Shown: piece by piece, positions 50,637 through 59,100 of the stretch
Numbering within the stretch: position 1 is the first letter of the stretch
How the letters are laid out: each line of letters starts with the position of its first letter
NCBI GenBank assembly: GCA_046349355.1
Contig: JAXMCM010000015.1
Span: forward strand, 124,001 to 188,000
Length of the DNA stretch: 64,000 nucleotides
Reading direction: 5' to 3'
Source of the DNA: CALKJU01 sp046349355
GTDB taxonomy: Bacteria > Pseudomonadota > Alphaproteobacteria > Geminicoccales > Geminicoccaceae
The notes under the pieces: model-generated
What the model was told of the DNA's origin: nothing
Seen by the model: the letters and a program-made list of their open reading frames with translations, nothing else
Databases searched by the model: none
Program-made: the position numbers and the translations under genes

Positions 50637-51419
50637 ATGTCCTTGAACGCGCAACAGCGCTCGACGGCGACGTTTGCGGGTCGCCACGATTACCTGCTCC
50701 GGCTGATCGCCCGACGACTCGACGGCGGGCGCGGCAGGAAGATCCTGTCCTTCGGTTGCTCCGAAGGCTGGGAATGCCTTGATATCGCCGACGCGATGCC
50801 CGCGGCGCAGGTGTACGGTTGCGACGTCAACGACAAGGCCCTGGCCGCAGCCGCCGAGCGTTGCGCCGGCCGCGCCACGATCTTCAAGTCAACGCTGGAA
50901 GGACTGGCGGAGCATGGTCCGTTCGATCTGATCACCGCCTTCAATGTGCTCTGCCGCTACCCGGAAACGTCGGGGAAATTCGACATCGCCAAGATCTATC
51001 CTTTCGCCGAATTCGAGGACGGACTCGTCACCATCGACCGGGCACTCATGCCAGGCGGTCTGCTGGCACTCTACAATAGTCCCTATTTCCTCGAGGATGC
51101 TCAGGCCCTGCAGGGCTATGCTCCCGCAGAGGATTGCTTCATCGCCAATAATGGCTGGACAGAAAAGCACAATCCCGACGGCAGCCGGGCAACGCGCGTT
51201 CTGGTCAACGCCAACGGTCGAATTTACACGCGCGAGGAGATCTTCGCCCTCGGCAAGCTCAATGCAGTGGCGGGCAGGCGCGAGGAAACGAAGGAATGGC
51301 GCCAGCATGCGCTCCCCTACCTGACCTGGCAGGAGTGGTTGCCGGATCGCCAGCGCAAGGCCAGCCTGGTCGACGTGTTCTGGCGCAAGCCCGGCTCCTC
51401 GGGGTCGCTGCCGGCTTAG
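50637..51419 (+). CDS. Class I SAM-dependent methyltransferase
   Basis: A 260-residue protein with a class I methyltransferase core: KILSFGCSEGWECLDIADAM (motif I, Gly-rich loop), QVYGCDVNDKALAAAAERC (motif II) and FDLITAFNVLCRYPE (motif IV region), then ALMPGGLLALYNSPYFL. The substrate is not evident; overall layout recalls CheR-like enzymes but without the N-terminal chemotaxis domain. GGAGG stands only one base before the ATG but seven bases before an in-frame TTG at 50643, so the true start may be two codons later. Base composition is slightly less GC-rich than its neighbours. Confidence 0.75.
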   Translation: MSLNAQQRSTATFAGRHDYLLRLIARRLDGGRGRKILSFGCSEGWECLDIADAMPAAQVYGCDVNDKALAAAAERCAGRATIFKSTLEGLAEHGPFDLITAFNVLCRYPETSGKFDIAKIYPFAEFEDGLVTIDRALMPGGLLALYNSPYFLEDAQALQGYAPAEDCFIANNGWTEKHNPDGSRATRVLVNANGRIYTREEIFALGKLNAVAGRREETKEWRQHALPYLTWQEWLPDRQRKASLVDVFWRKPGSSGSLPA

Positions 51420-51558
51420 CGTCGCAGTTTTGTCCGCTTCGGGACACTCGCGCAAATCGTGATAGCCGGAGGTGTTCGCGTGTGTATCATCCGCGCAGCC
51501 GCTGGTCCGGCCATAAGACCAACTTCTAGCTCGTTGAGAACGACAGGGAGACTGGACG

Positions 51559-52692
51559 ATGCTGAGACGTACGTTGCTGGCGACGGCCGCCGGCCTTGGC
51601 CTCCTCGTATCGGTGACCGCGGCGCAGGCTGCCGGCCCGGAAGTCGTCTCCGGACCGGGTTACAATCCCGAGTGCTTCGCACCGTGGTCCGCTGACACCA
51701 AGTTCTTCAAGTGGCCGGCCAAGGAAGGCCCGTACCGGATTGCCCTGGTCAACGGCTTCGTCGGCAACACCTGGCGGATCCAGATGATCCAGACCGCCAA
51801 GGTCTATGCCGAGACCCCGGGCATCAAGGAGAAAATCAAGGAGTTCAAGGTCGTCTCGACCGGCACCGACGCCGCGGCGCAGCTGGGTGCGATCGAGGAC
51901 TTCATCAACCAGGGCTTCGACGCCATCGTCACCATCGCGGTCAGCCCCGAGGGCTTCGATCGCGTGATCAAGCTCGCCGACAAGAACGGCGTGGTGCTGG
52001 TTCCCTTCGACAACATCCTCGACACCGACAAGGTGATGATGGTGAACGAGGACCAGTTCAAGATGGGCACCATGTCCGCCGAGTTCCTCATCAAGGAGAT
52101 GGGGAAGAAGGAGGGCAAGGTCCTCGAGGTGCGCGGCCTGCCGGGCAACTCGGTCGACCGTGACCGTCACCTGGGCTTCCGCAGCGTCATGGAAGCCGAG
52201 GGCAACAACTTCGAGATCGTCGAGATCGTCGGCAACTGGGACACCGGCACGTCGCAGAAGGCGACCGCCGACGCGCTGGCGGTGCACGGGCGCTTCGACG
52301 CCGTGTTCACCCAGGGCGGCTCCGACGGCACCGTCCGGGCGATGATCGACGCCGGCCATCCCTTCGTGCCGATCGCGGGCGAGGGCGAGAACGGCTTCCG
52401 CAAGCAGATCGCCCAGTACAAGGACCAGGGCCTGAAGGGCCTGTCCTACGGTCAGTCGCCGGGTCTCGTCGCCATCTCGATGAAGGCCGCCATCTCGGCC
52501 CTCGAGGGCAACACGATGCCCCAGCTGATCTCGGTGCCGATCCCGGTCGCCGACTACAACACCCTGAAGGACGGCGAGAACTTCTGGTCCGATCTGACCG
52601 ACAAGTTCTACACGCCGAACGAGTTCCCGCCCTGCGAGGTCAACATCAAGGCGGTGGACATCATGGCGAAGTCGGCGGACAACGTTCAGTAG
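51559..52692 (+). CDS. Sugar-type ABC transporter substrate-binding protein (second)
   Basis: Periplasmic binding protein of 377 residues with signal peptide (MLRRTLLATAAGLGLLVSVTAAQA). Type I binding-fold blocks: YRIALVNGFVGNTWRIQMIQ, LGAIEDFINQGFDAIVTIAV, GVVLVPFDNILDTDKVMMVN, RGLPGNSVDRDRHLGFRSVM and DAVFTQGGSDGTVRAMIDAG. GGGAG precedes the ATG. A strong hairpin with a GCAA loop separates it from the ATPase gene, fitting higher expression of the binding protein. It most likely delivers substrate to the permeases encoded downstream. Confidence 0.9.
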   Translation: MLRRTLLATAAGLGLLVSVTAAQAAGPEVVSGPGYNPECFAPWSADTKFFKWPAKEGPYRIALVNGFVGNTWRIQMIQTAKVYAETPGIKEKIKEFKVVSTGTDAAAQLGAIEDFINQGFDAIVTIAVSPEGFDRVIKLADKNGVVLVPFDNILDTDKVMMVNEDQFKMGTMSAEFLIKEMGKKEGKVLEVRGLPGNSVDRDRHLGFRSVMEAEGNNFEIVEIVGNWDTGTSQKATADALAVHGRFDAVFTQGGSDGTVRAMIDAGHPFVPIAGEGENGFRKQIAQYKDQGLKGLSYGQSPGLVAISMKAAISALEGNTMPQLISVPIPVADYNTLKDGENFWSDLTDKFYTPNEFPPCEVNIKAVDIMAKSADNVQ

Positions 52693-52709
52693 TCCGCAGT
52701 CCAGCAAGG

Positions 52710-52731
52710 GGGGCGGCCGCAAGGCCGCCCC
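52710..52731 (+). terminator. GNRA-loop hairpin between binding-protein and ATPase genes
   Basis: GGGGCGGCC (52710-52718), loop GCAA, GGCCGCCCC (52723-52731), followed by TTCCTCGTT. A 9-bp perfect stem with a partial T-run, so a likely partial terminator or RNA-stability element. Confidence 0.6.
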
Positions 52732-52761
52732 TTCCTCGTTCCCCCCGGCTCACGGACCCCG

Positions 52762-54300
52762 ATGACGGCAAGCACCACCTCGCGCCCGTTCCTTGAGCTT
52801 CAGGGGGTTTCCAAGCGCTATGGCGGCGTTCGCGCGCTCGAGGGCGTCGACTTCGCCTGCCGCCGCGGCTCCATCCATGCCGTGCTCGGCGAGAACGGCG
52901 CCGGCAAGTCGACGCTGATCAAGATCATCTCGGGCGTCGTCCAGCCGGATGAAGGCACCATCCAGCTCGAGGGCCAGCAGGTCCGCTTCCCCGACCCGCT
53001 CACCGCCAACGCCTCGGGCATCGTCTGCATCTTCCAGGAACTCTCGCTGATGCCCGACCTGTCGGTCGCGGACAACATCGGCATCTCCAATCCGCCGCGC
53101 GGCCGCTTCGGGCTCATCGACAAGCGGGCGCAGCGGCGCCGCGCCGAGGAGCTCCTCGCCCGCGTCGGCTGCGAGGACGTCAACCCGCTCGAGCGCATCG
53201 CCAACCTGCCGCTGTCGCGCCGGCAGATGGTCGAGATCGCCAAGGCGCTGGGCCGCAATCCCAAGCTGCTGATCCTCGACGAGGCGACCTCGGCGCTGAC
53301 CAGCAGCGACGTCACCAAGGTCTACGAGATCCTCAAGAAGCTGCGCGAGGAAGGCTTGTGCCTCCTCTACATCAGCCACCGCATGCACGAGATCGAGGAG
53401 CTGGCCGACACCTGCTCGGTGTTCCGCAACGGCCGCCACATCGAGACCTTCGCCGCCGGCACGCGCAGCTCGGACGACATCGTCCAGCTGATGATCGGCC
53501 GCGAGATGGCGCACGTCTATCCCGACAAGCCGCAGCGGGCATCGCCGCCAGCCCCCGTCCTCGAGGTCCGCGACCTGTCGTGGACCGATCGCCTCAACGG
53601 CATCTCGTTCTCGGTCGGCAAGGGCGAGATCGTCGGCCTCGGCGGCCTCGACGGTCAGGGCCAGCGCGAGCTGCTGCTGGCCCTGTTCGGCGTGCTGCGC
53701 AGTTGTTCGGGCGAGATCCGCGTCGATGGCCGCTCCTTCGACGTTTCCAGCCCCGGCCAGGCCAAGGGCAAGGGCATGGCCCTCATCCCGGAGGATCGCA
53801 AGACCGAGGGCCTGATGCTGCCCATGTCGGTCGGCGAGAACCTGGGCATGGCCGCCTTGGGCGGCCTCACCTCGGGCCTGTTCATCGATGCCGGCAAGGA
53901 GCGTGAGGCCATCGCCCGGATGGTCGAGAAGCTCAAGATCAAGGTCGGTGACATCGGCAATCCGGTGGCGACCCTGTCGGGCGGCAACCAGCAGAAGGTC
54001 GTGATCGCCAAGTGGCTCCTGACCGGGCCCCGGCTGATCCTCCTCAACGACCCGACGCGCGGCATCGACGTCGGCACCAAGCAGGAACTCTACCAGCTCC
54101 TCCGCGACCTTGCCGATTCCGGCGCCTCGATCCTGTTCTACACCACCGACTACGATGAGCTGATCGGCTGCTGCGACCGCGTGCTCATCGTCTACGACGG
54201 GCGGGTGGTCCGCACCCTCGAAGGCGAGGCGATCAACGAGACCAACATCGTCGCCAGCTCCCTCAATCTCGACACGGCGAAGGCGGCGTCCCACCCATGA
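52762..54300 (+). CDS. Sugar ABC transporter ATPase, RbsA/MglA type (two nucleotide-binding domains)
   Basis: Fused two-domain ATPase of 512 residues. NBD1 has Walker A GENGAGKST and Walker B LLILDEATSALTSSDV, but its signature reads LSRRQMVEIAKAL instead of LSxGQ. NBD2 has the degenerate Walker A of this family (GLGGLDGQGQREL), an intact signature LSGGNQQKVVIAKWL, and a Walker B of LILLNDPTRGIDVGTK, where LLDEPTRG is usual. Such asymmetry is common in RbsA proteins, but the NBD1 signature change is less so. The first permease gene overlaps the stop (ATGA). Confidence 0.92.
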   Translation: MTASTTSRPFLELQGVSKRYGGVRALEGVDFACRRGSIHAVLGENGAGKSTLIKIISGVVQPDEGTIQLEGQQVRFPDPLTANASGIVCIFQELSLMPDLSVADNIGISNPPRGRFGLIDKRAQRRRAEELLARVGCEDVNPLERIANLPLSRRQMVEIAKALGRNPKLLILDEATSALTSSDVTKVYEILKKLREEGLCLLYISHRMHEIEELADTCSVFRNGRHIETFAAGTRSSDDIVQLMIGREMAHVYPDKPQRASPPAPVLEVRDLSWTDRLNGISFSVGKGEIVGLGGLDGQGQRELLLALFGVLRSCSGEIRVDGRSFDVSSPGQAKGKGMALIPEDRKTEGLMLPMSVGENLGMAALGGLTSGLFIDAGKEREAIARMVEKLKIKVGDIGNPVATLSGGNQQKVVIAKWLLTGPRLILLNDPTRGIDVGTKQELYQLLRDLADSGASILFYTTDYDELIGCCDRVLIVYDGRVVRTLEGEAINETNIVASSLNLDTAKAASHP

Positions 54301-55337
54301 GCGATCTCCGCCTGCGACTCGGGCAGAACGTCGGCCTGCTGCTGGCGATCGCCCTCTTCCTGATCTTCTGGCTCGTCTACAACAGCCTGCATCCCAAGGG
54401 CTTCTCGAACGTCGTCCTGATCCAGAACGCCAACGAGACCTTCGTCATCGGCGCGGTGGCGATTGCCCAGACCATCCCGGTCCTCGCCGGTGGCCTCGAC
54501 CTCTCGGTCGGCTCGGTGATGACCCTGGTCAACTGCGTCGCCAGCGTCGTCGTCGGCGGCTCGGGCTGGCAGATCGTCGGCGGCATGATCCTCTGCCTCG
54601 CCGTCGGTGCGCTCGCCGGCTGGATCAACGGGCTGATCGTCGTCTACGGCCGCATCCAGCCGATCATCGCGACGCTGGCCACCGGTGCCGTCTACATCGG
54701 CCTCGCCCTCTTCATCAGGCCGACCCCGGGCGGCGACGTCGACGGCGACCTGTCCTGGGCGATGACCAACGAGCTGCTCGAGTTCTTCGCCACCTACGGC
54801 CTGTTCGACGACGGCGAGGCGCCGTGGCTCGCGCCCGTGGCGTGGATCCCGATGGCCATGATCATCATGGTGCTCGCCATCGTCCTTGTGTGGATCCCGT
54901 TCCGCAACTCGGTGACCGGTCGCGGCGTCTACGCCATCGGCAGCTCCGAGGGAGCCGCCTACATGTCCGGCGTGCGGATCGCCCGCTGCAAGATCGCGGC
55001 CTTCACCATGGCCGGCTTCTTCGCCGGCCTCGGCGGCCTCTACCTGGCGCTGCAGACATCCTCGGGCAACGCCGACGTCCCGCAGGCGGCGCAATACACG
55101 CTGAACTCGATCGCCGCGGTGGTCATCGGCGGCACCTCGCTGATGGGCGGCACCGGCGGGGCCATCGGCTCGCTGATCGGGGCCATGGTCATCCGCGCCA
55201 TCTCGTTCAACTTCCGCATCTTCGAGATCGCCCCGCTGCTGCAGCCCCTGTTCGAGGGGATCGTGCTGCTGGCGGCGGTCAGCATCGGCGCCGCACGCGT
55301 GTTCCGCGTGAAGAACCGCCTCGACCTGCTGGGCTAG
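54297..55337 (+). CDS. Sugar ABC transporter permease, RbsC type (first)
   Basis: Inner-membrane permease of 346 residues, eight to ten helices. The BPD_transp_2 family features are VLAGGLDLSVGSVMTLVNCV, AGWINGLIVVYGRIQPIIAT (the permeability-forming core), GRGVYAIGSSEGAAYMSGV and a late IAAVVIGGTSLMGGTGGAIG. The start overlaps the ATPase stop. A second, different permease follows after six bp, so the channel is probably a heterodimer. Confidence 0.92.
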   Translation: MSDLRLRLGQNVGLLLAIALFLIFWLVYNSLHPKGFSNVVLIQNANETFVIGAVAIAQTIPVLAGGLDLSVGSVMTLVNCVASVVVGGSGWQIVGGMILCLAVGALAGWINGLIVVYGRIQPIIATLATGAVYIGLALFIRPTPGGDVDGDLSWAMTNELLEFFATYGLFDDGEAPWLAPVAWIPMAMIIMVLAIVLVWIPFRNSVTGRGVYAIGSSEGAAYMSGVRIARCKIAAFTMAGFFAGLGGLYLALQTSSGNADVPQAAQYTLNSIAAVVIGGTSLMGGTGGAIGSLIGAMVIRAISFNFRIFEIAPLLQPLFEGIVLLAAVSIGAARVFRVKNRLDLLG

Positions 55338-55343
55338 CCGCAC

Positions 55344-56291
55344 ATGCCGACGCTTTCCGCCGACGACAAGCCGATCGTGATCGCCGGGGCGTTCGTCCTC
55401 GTCATCCTCGCGGTCGGCACCGCCTACACCCTGAGCACGCAGGGAACCGCCAGCTTCCTGTCGCCGACCTACCTGCTCCAGCAGCTCCAGGTCGGCTCCT
55501 TCCTCGGCATCGTCGCCGCCGGCATGATGCTGGTGATCCTGCTGGGCCACATCGACCTGTCGGTGCCCTGGACGCTGGCCGCCGGCGCCATGCTCGGTAC
55601 CGCCGTCGGCGGCCCGATGGCCATTCCGGTCGGCCTCGGCGTCGGGCTGCTGGTCGGCCTCGTCAACGGTCTGGGCGTCGCCTACCTGCGCGTCCCGTCG
55701 ATGATCTTCACCCTCGGCGTGAACGCCGTGATGCGCGGATTCATGGTCATGCTCACCGGCGGGTTCGCGCCGCAGTCGGTGGCGACGCCGGTCATGGCCT
55801 ACCTCGCCACCGGCCACATCCTCGGCATCCCGATGCCGCTGATCGTCTGGGCGGTGCTGTCGATCCTGATCGTCCTGCTGCTGCAGCGCACGCCGCTGGG
55901 CCGCTACATCTACGCCATCGGCAACCGCGAGCGGGCCGCCTACCTGTCCGGCATCAACACCCGCTGGGTGCTGATCGCCGCCTTCACCATCTGCGGCGGC
56001 TGCTCCGCCCTCGCCGGGGTGTTGCTCGCCGGCTATTCGACCAATGCCTACCAGGGCATGGGCGACGCCTACCTGCTGCCGGCGATCGCGGCGGTGGTCA
56101 TCGGCGGCACCAACATCCTTGGCGGCCAGGGCCGCTACGCCGGCACCGTCGTCGGCACCGTCCTCATCGTCCTGCTGACCTCGGTGCTGAGCGTCATGCA
56201 GATGCCCGAGGCCGGCCGCCAGGTGATCTACGGCACCGTCATCATCGCCATGCTGCTGGTCTACGGGCGCAGCCGGAAGGTGACCGGCTGA
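55344..56291 (+). CDS. Sugar ABC transporter permease, RbsC type (second)
   Basis: Permease of 315 residues paralogous to the previous one: MMLVILLGHIDLSVPWTLAA, GLVNGLGVAYLRVPSMIFTL, GRYIYAIGNRERAAYLSGI and AAVVIGGTNILGGQGRYAGT. A pair of distinct RbsC-type permeases with one ATPase and one binding protein occurs in some sugar/autoinducer or nucleoside systems; the ligand here is unknown. It closes the operon; the bactofilin gene follows after 115 bp. Confidence 0.92.
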   Translation: MPTLSADDKPIVIAGAFVLVILAVGTAYTLSTQGTASFLSPTYLLQQLQVGSFLGIVAAGMMLVILLGHIDLSVPWTLAAGAMLGTAVGGPMAIPVGLGVGLLVGLVNGLGVAYLRVPSMIFTLGVNAVMRGFMVMLTGGFAPQSVATPVMAYLATGHILGIPMPLIVWAVLSILIVLLLQRTPLGRYIYAIGNRERAAYLSGINTRWVLIAAFTICGGCSALAGVLLAGYSTNAYQGMGDAYLLPAIAAVVIGGTNILGGQGRYAGTVVGTVLIVLLTSVLSVMQMPEAGRQVIYGTVIIAMLLVYGRSRKVTG

Positions 56292-56406
56292 GCGACGGGC
56301 ACACGGGTTCTAACGCAACGATTGCTCGCATTCGGCAGAACTATCCAGTAAGTTGATAACGTCGCGCCATGCGCGCGGCGGGAGTCAACGTTGCGGAGGT
56401 CTGTCG

Positions 56407-56916
56407 ATGTTCCTGGCCAAGCGCGAGCCCCAGCCCGATCCCGTCCCCCCGGCCCCGGTCATGCCACCGGTCGCTGCCCAGCCGGCGGTGCCGCCCACCG
56501 TGGTCGACATGCCGCGGCGCACGGATGCGCCGTCGATCGTCACCTCGTCGCGCCCGGCCGTCCCGGCGCCGGCAGCGCAGCCGGCCGACGCCAAGCGGCT
56601 CATCGTCGGCGAGGGCATCAGCCTGAGCGGCGAGATCACCGCCTGCGACCGTCTCGTGGTCGAGGGCAGCGCCAGGGTCACGCTCAACCAGACCCGTGCC
56701 ATCGAGATCACCGAGACCGGCCGCTTCACCGAGGGCAAGGCCGAGGTCGACGAGGCCGAGGTCAGCGGCGTCTACGAGGGCGAGCTCACCGTCCGCAAGC
56801 GCCTGCTGATCCGCCACAGCGGCCAGGTCCGCGGCACCGTGCGCTACGGCGAGATCGAGATCGAGAAGGGCGGCGTGCTGTCCGGCTCGGTGTCGATGCT
56901 GCCCGCCAAGACCTGA
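56407..56916 (+). CDS. Bactofilin (DUF583) cytoskeletal protein
   Basis: A 169-residue bactofilin: a proline-rich N-terminal tail of about 60 residues (PQPDPVPPAPVMPPVAAQPA) followed by the right-handed beta-helix domain, beginning KRLIVGEGISLSGEITACD and continuing with repeated hydrophobic-Gly turns to GVLSGSVSML. Such proteins polymerise at the membrane and localise cell-wall or polysaccharide enzymes. GGAGG precedes the ATG at good distance. The gene stands alone and has a 115-bp upstream gap; no M23 peptidase is adjacent. Confidence 0.9.
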   Translation: MFLAKREPQPDPVPPAPVMPPVAAQPAVPPTVVDMPRRTDAPSIVTSSRPAVPAPAAQPADAKRLIVGEGISLSGEITACDRLVVEGSARVTLNQTRAIEITETGRFTEGKAEVDEAEVSGVYEGELTVRKRLLIRHSGQVRGTVRYGEIEIEKGGVLSGSVSMLPAKT

Positions 56917-57015
56917 CGCCAACGCACCATCCCTCCCGCGCGACGGGGGCATCGCGGCGGCCCGCTTCCGGCTAGAACACCGGCAACGGGCCAGCCGGAC
57001 GAAGGGGGGATTCAG

Positions 57016-58242
57016 GTGCAGCCATCGAGCCCGGCGGCCGTCCCGTCGCCGCTGCCGGGCCTTGTCGCCCTCACCCTGGCCTACGTGCTGTCCCAGTTCT
57101 TTCGCACGATGCTGGCGGTGATCGCGCCCGAGCTCGCCGGCGACCTCGGCCTCGGCGCCACGGCCCTGGGCAGCCTCTCGGCCCTGTTCTTCATCGCCTT
57201 CGCCACGGCCCAGCTGCCGGTCGGCATGCTGCTCGACCGCTTCGGCCCGCGCCGCACCGTCAGCCTCGTGATGTTGCTCGCAAGCGCAGGCGCCGTCGTG
57301 CTGGCGACCGCCGGCAGCCCGGTCGCCGCCTATGCCGGACAGGTCCTGATCGGCCTCGGCTGTGCCCCGGTGTTCATGGGTGCCCTCTACGTCGTCGCCC
57401 GTCGCTACCCGGTCGGCCGCTTCGCCGTGATCTCCTCGCTGCTGCTGGCCATCGGTCAGGGTGGTGTCCTGCTCGGCGCCTCGCCCCTGGCCATGGCCGC
57501 CCAGGCGCTCGGCTGGCGCGGCGCGCTGCTCGGCGTCGCCGGCATCACCCTGGCCTCCGCCGGCCTCGTGGCCCTGCTCGTCCGCGACCCGCAGCGGCAT
57601 GCCGGCCCGTCCGAGAGCCTGGGCGAAGCCTTTGCCGGCGTGCTGGCGACGCTCCGCCTGCGCGAGCTGTGGCCCATCCTGCCGATGAGCTTCGTCTCCT
57701 ACGGGGTGCTCGTGACCCTGCGCGGCCTCTGGGCCGGCCCCTACCTGGCCGACGTCTTCGCGCTGGCGCCCGGCGCGCGCGGCAACGCGCTGCTCGGCAT
57801 GTCGCTGGCCATGGTCGTCGGCACGCTCGCCTACGGCGCCCTCGAGCGCCGCCTCGACCGGCGTCGCGATCTGGTGGCGGCCGGCACCGCCGTGACGGTG
57901 CTCGCGCTGGGGGGCCTGGCGCTGGCGCCGTCCCACTCCCTCGCGCTCAGCGCTACCCTGCTCGCAGTGGTCGGCGTCACCGGCATCCACTTCGCCATCG
58001 TCATGGCACAGGGCCGCCGCTTCCTGCCCGACCGGCTGATCGGCCGCGGGCTGACCATGCTCAACGGCATGACCTTCGCGGGTGCCGCCGTGGTGCAGGT
58101 CGGCAGCGGCGTGATGATCGATGTCCTGCAGACCCGGGGCGCCGCCGACGCCGCCGTCTGGACCGCCTTGTTCGCTGCGCTCGGCCTCCTGCTCGCGGTC
58201 GCTCTCGCCGCCTATCTCCGCAGCGAGGATCGTCGGGTCTGA
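57016..58242 (+). CDS. MFS transporter
   Basis: Inner-membrane major-facilitator protein of 408 residues with twelve predicted helices. The loop 2-3 motif is clear: GMLLDRFGPRRTVSLVML. Other helices include VLIGLGCAPVFMGALYVVAR and SLLLAIGQGGVLLGASPLAM. The start is a GTG after a run of six Gs. Substrate unknown; layout is similar to anion or sugar-phosphate cation symporter-like MFS proteins. It faces the minus-strand block at 58.25 kb with a 7-bp gap. Confidence 0.88.
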   Translation: MQPSSPAAVPSPLPGLVALTLAYVLSQFFRTMLAVIAPELAGDLGLGATALGSLSALFFIAFATAQLPVGMLLDRFGPRRTVSLVMLLASAGAVVLATAGSPVAAYAGQVLIGLGCAPVFMGALYVVARRYPVGRFAVISSLLLAIGQGGVLLGASPLAMAAQALGWRGALLGVAGITLASAGLVALLVRDPQRHAGPSESLGEAFAGVLATLRLRELWPILPMSFVSYGVLVTLRGLWAGPYLADVFALAPGARGNALLGMSLAMVVGTLAYGALERRLDRRRDLVAAGTAVTVLALGGLALAPSHSLALSATLLAVVGVTGIHFAIVMAQGRRFLPDRLIGRGLTMLNGMTFAGAAVVQVGSGVMIDVLQTRGAADAAVWTALFAALGLLLAVALAAYLRSEDRRV

Positions 58243-58249
58243 CCGCGCC

Positions 58250-58744
58250 TCAGTCGAGCGCCAGCTCGGCCGGATCGAGCCCGAGATGCTCGGCGATCAC
58301 CCGCACGACGAGGCCATGGTCCTCGCGTTGCGGGATGCCCGAGACGGTGATGCTGCCGACGCAGCCCGTACCGTCGATGCGCAGCGGAAAGCCGCCGCCA
58401 TGGCTGGCATGGTCCTTCGGGTCGGCGGCGTACTTGGCCTCCAGCGTCGTCCCCTGCTGCTGCAGCATGAGTCCCATCGCGTAGGAGCTGCGGTGGAAGC
58501 GCAGAACGACGTTGCGCTTGCGCCGGACCCAGTCGGCATTGTCCGGCGTGGTGCCCCGCATCGCGTGGTGGAACAGGGTCCGCCCGGCGACCTGGATGTC
58601 GATCACCAGCGCCGCACCGCGCGCCTCGGCCGCGGCCTTGATGCGGCAGCCGATGTCCCAGGCGGTCGCCGGATCGAACCGCGGGAAGACCAGCCGCTGT
58701 TCCTGCAGGGCGATCCGGGCGAGGTCGCGCTCGTGGTCCGGCAT
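58250..58744 (-). CDS. UPF0303 family protein (heme-degrading-domain-like)
   Basis: Cytosolic 164-residue protein of the UPF0303/HbpS-like fold. Visible: AWDIGCRIKAAAEARGAALV, AMRGTTPDNADWVRRKRNVV, FHRSSYAMGLMLQQQG, HASHGGGFPLRIDGTGCVGS and ITVSGIPQREDHGLVV. Annotated members are called heme-degrading-domain-containing, but the activity is unproven. It is the last gene of a minus-strand operon that also contains a flavin monooxygenase and an aldolase-SDR fusion, suggesting a catabolic role. Confidence 0.83.
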   Translation of the reverse strand: MPDHERDLARIALQEQRLVFPRFDPATAWDIGCRIKAAAEARGAALVIDIQVAGRTLFHHAMRGTTPDNADWVRRKRNVVLRFHRSSYAMGLMLQQQGTTLEAKYAADPKDHASHGGGFPLRIDGTGCVGSITVSGIPQREDHGLVVRVIAEHLGLDPAELALD

Positions 58745-58748
58745 CGCC

Positions 58749-59081
58749 TCAGCTCGCCTTCGGCCTGAACGTTTCCATCAGCTTCGGGCAGTTCTCGGGT
58801 GTCAGCCGCATCGACGCGTCGAGCTCGACGCTCTTGAGCAGGTCGGCATACTCGGTGCGCAGCGCCTCGGCGGTGCCGTTGATCAGCGCCGCCTGCTGCT
58901 CGGGCGTGAGGATGCCCTTCTCGCCGGCGACCGCCGCTGCCTTGCACACGCCCATCAGCGCCCCGCCGATGCCGCCGCTGACGGCCCCGACGACGGCCCC
59001 GCCGCCCGCCCCCAGCATGAACCCGCCGACGCCAACCACGACGAAGGCCAGGATCCACAGCAGGATCTTCACGATCTTCAT
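58749..59081 (-). CDS. Small membrane-anchored protein of unknown function
   Basis: A 110-residue protein with one N-terminal helix (IVKILLWILAFVVVGVGGFM), then a glycine-rich zipper-like segment (GAGGGAVVGAVSGGIGGALM) and a helical C-terminal domain with two cysteines. No family recognised. It starts 19 bp after the monooxygenase gene and ends 4 bp before the UPF0303 gene, so it is part of the same transcript. Confidence 0.65.
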   Translation of the reverse strand: MKIVKILLWILAFVVVGVGGFMLGAGGGAVVGAVSGGIGGALMGVCKAAAVAGEKGILTPEQQAALINGTAEALRTEYADLLKSVELDASMRLTPENCPKLMETFRPKAS

Positions 59082-59100
59082 GACGGTCCCTTCCGCCGGC

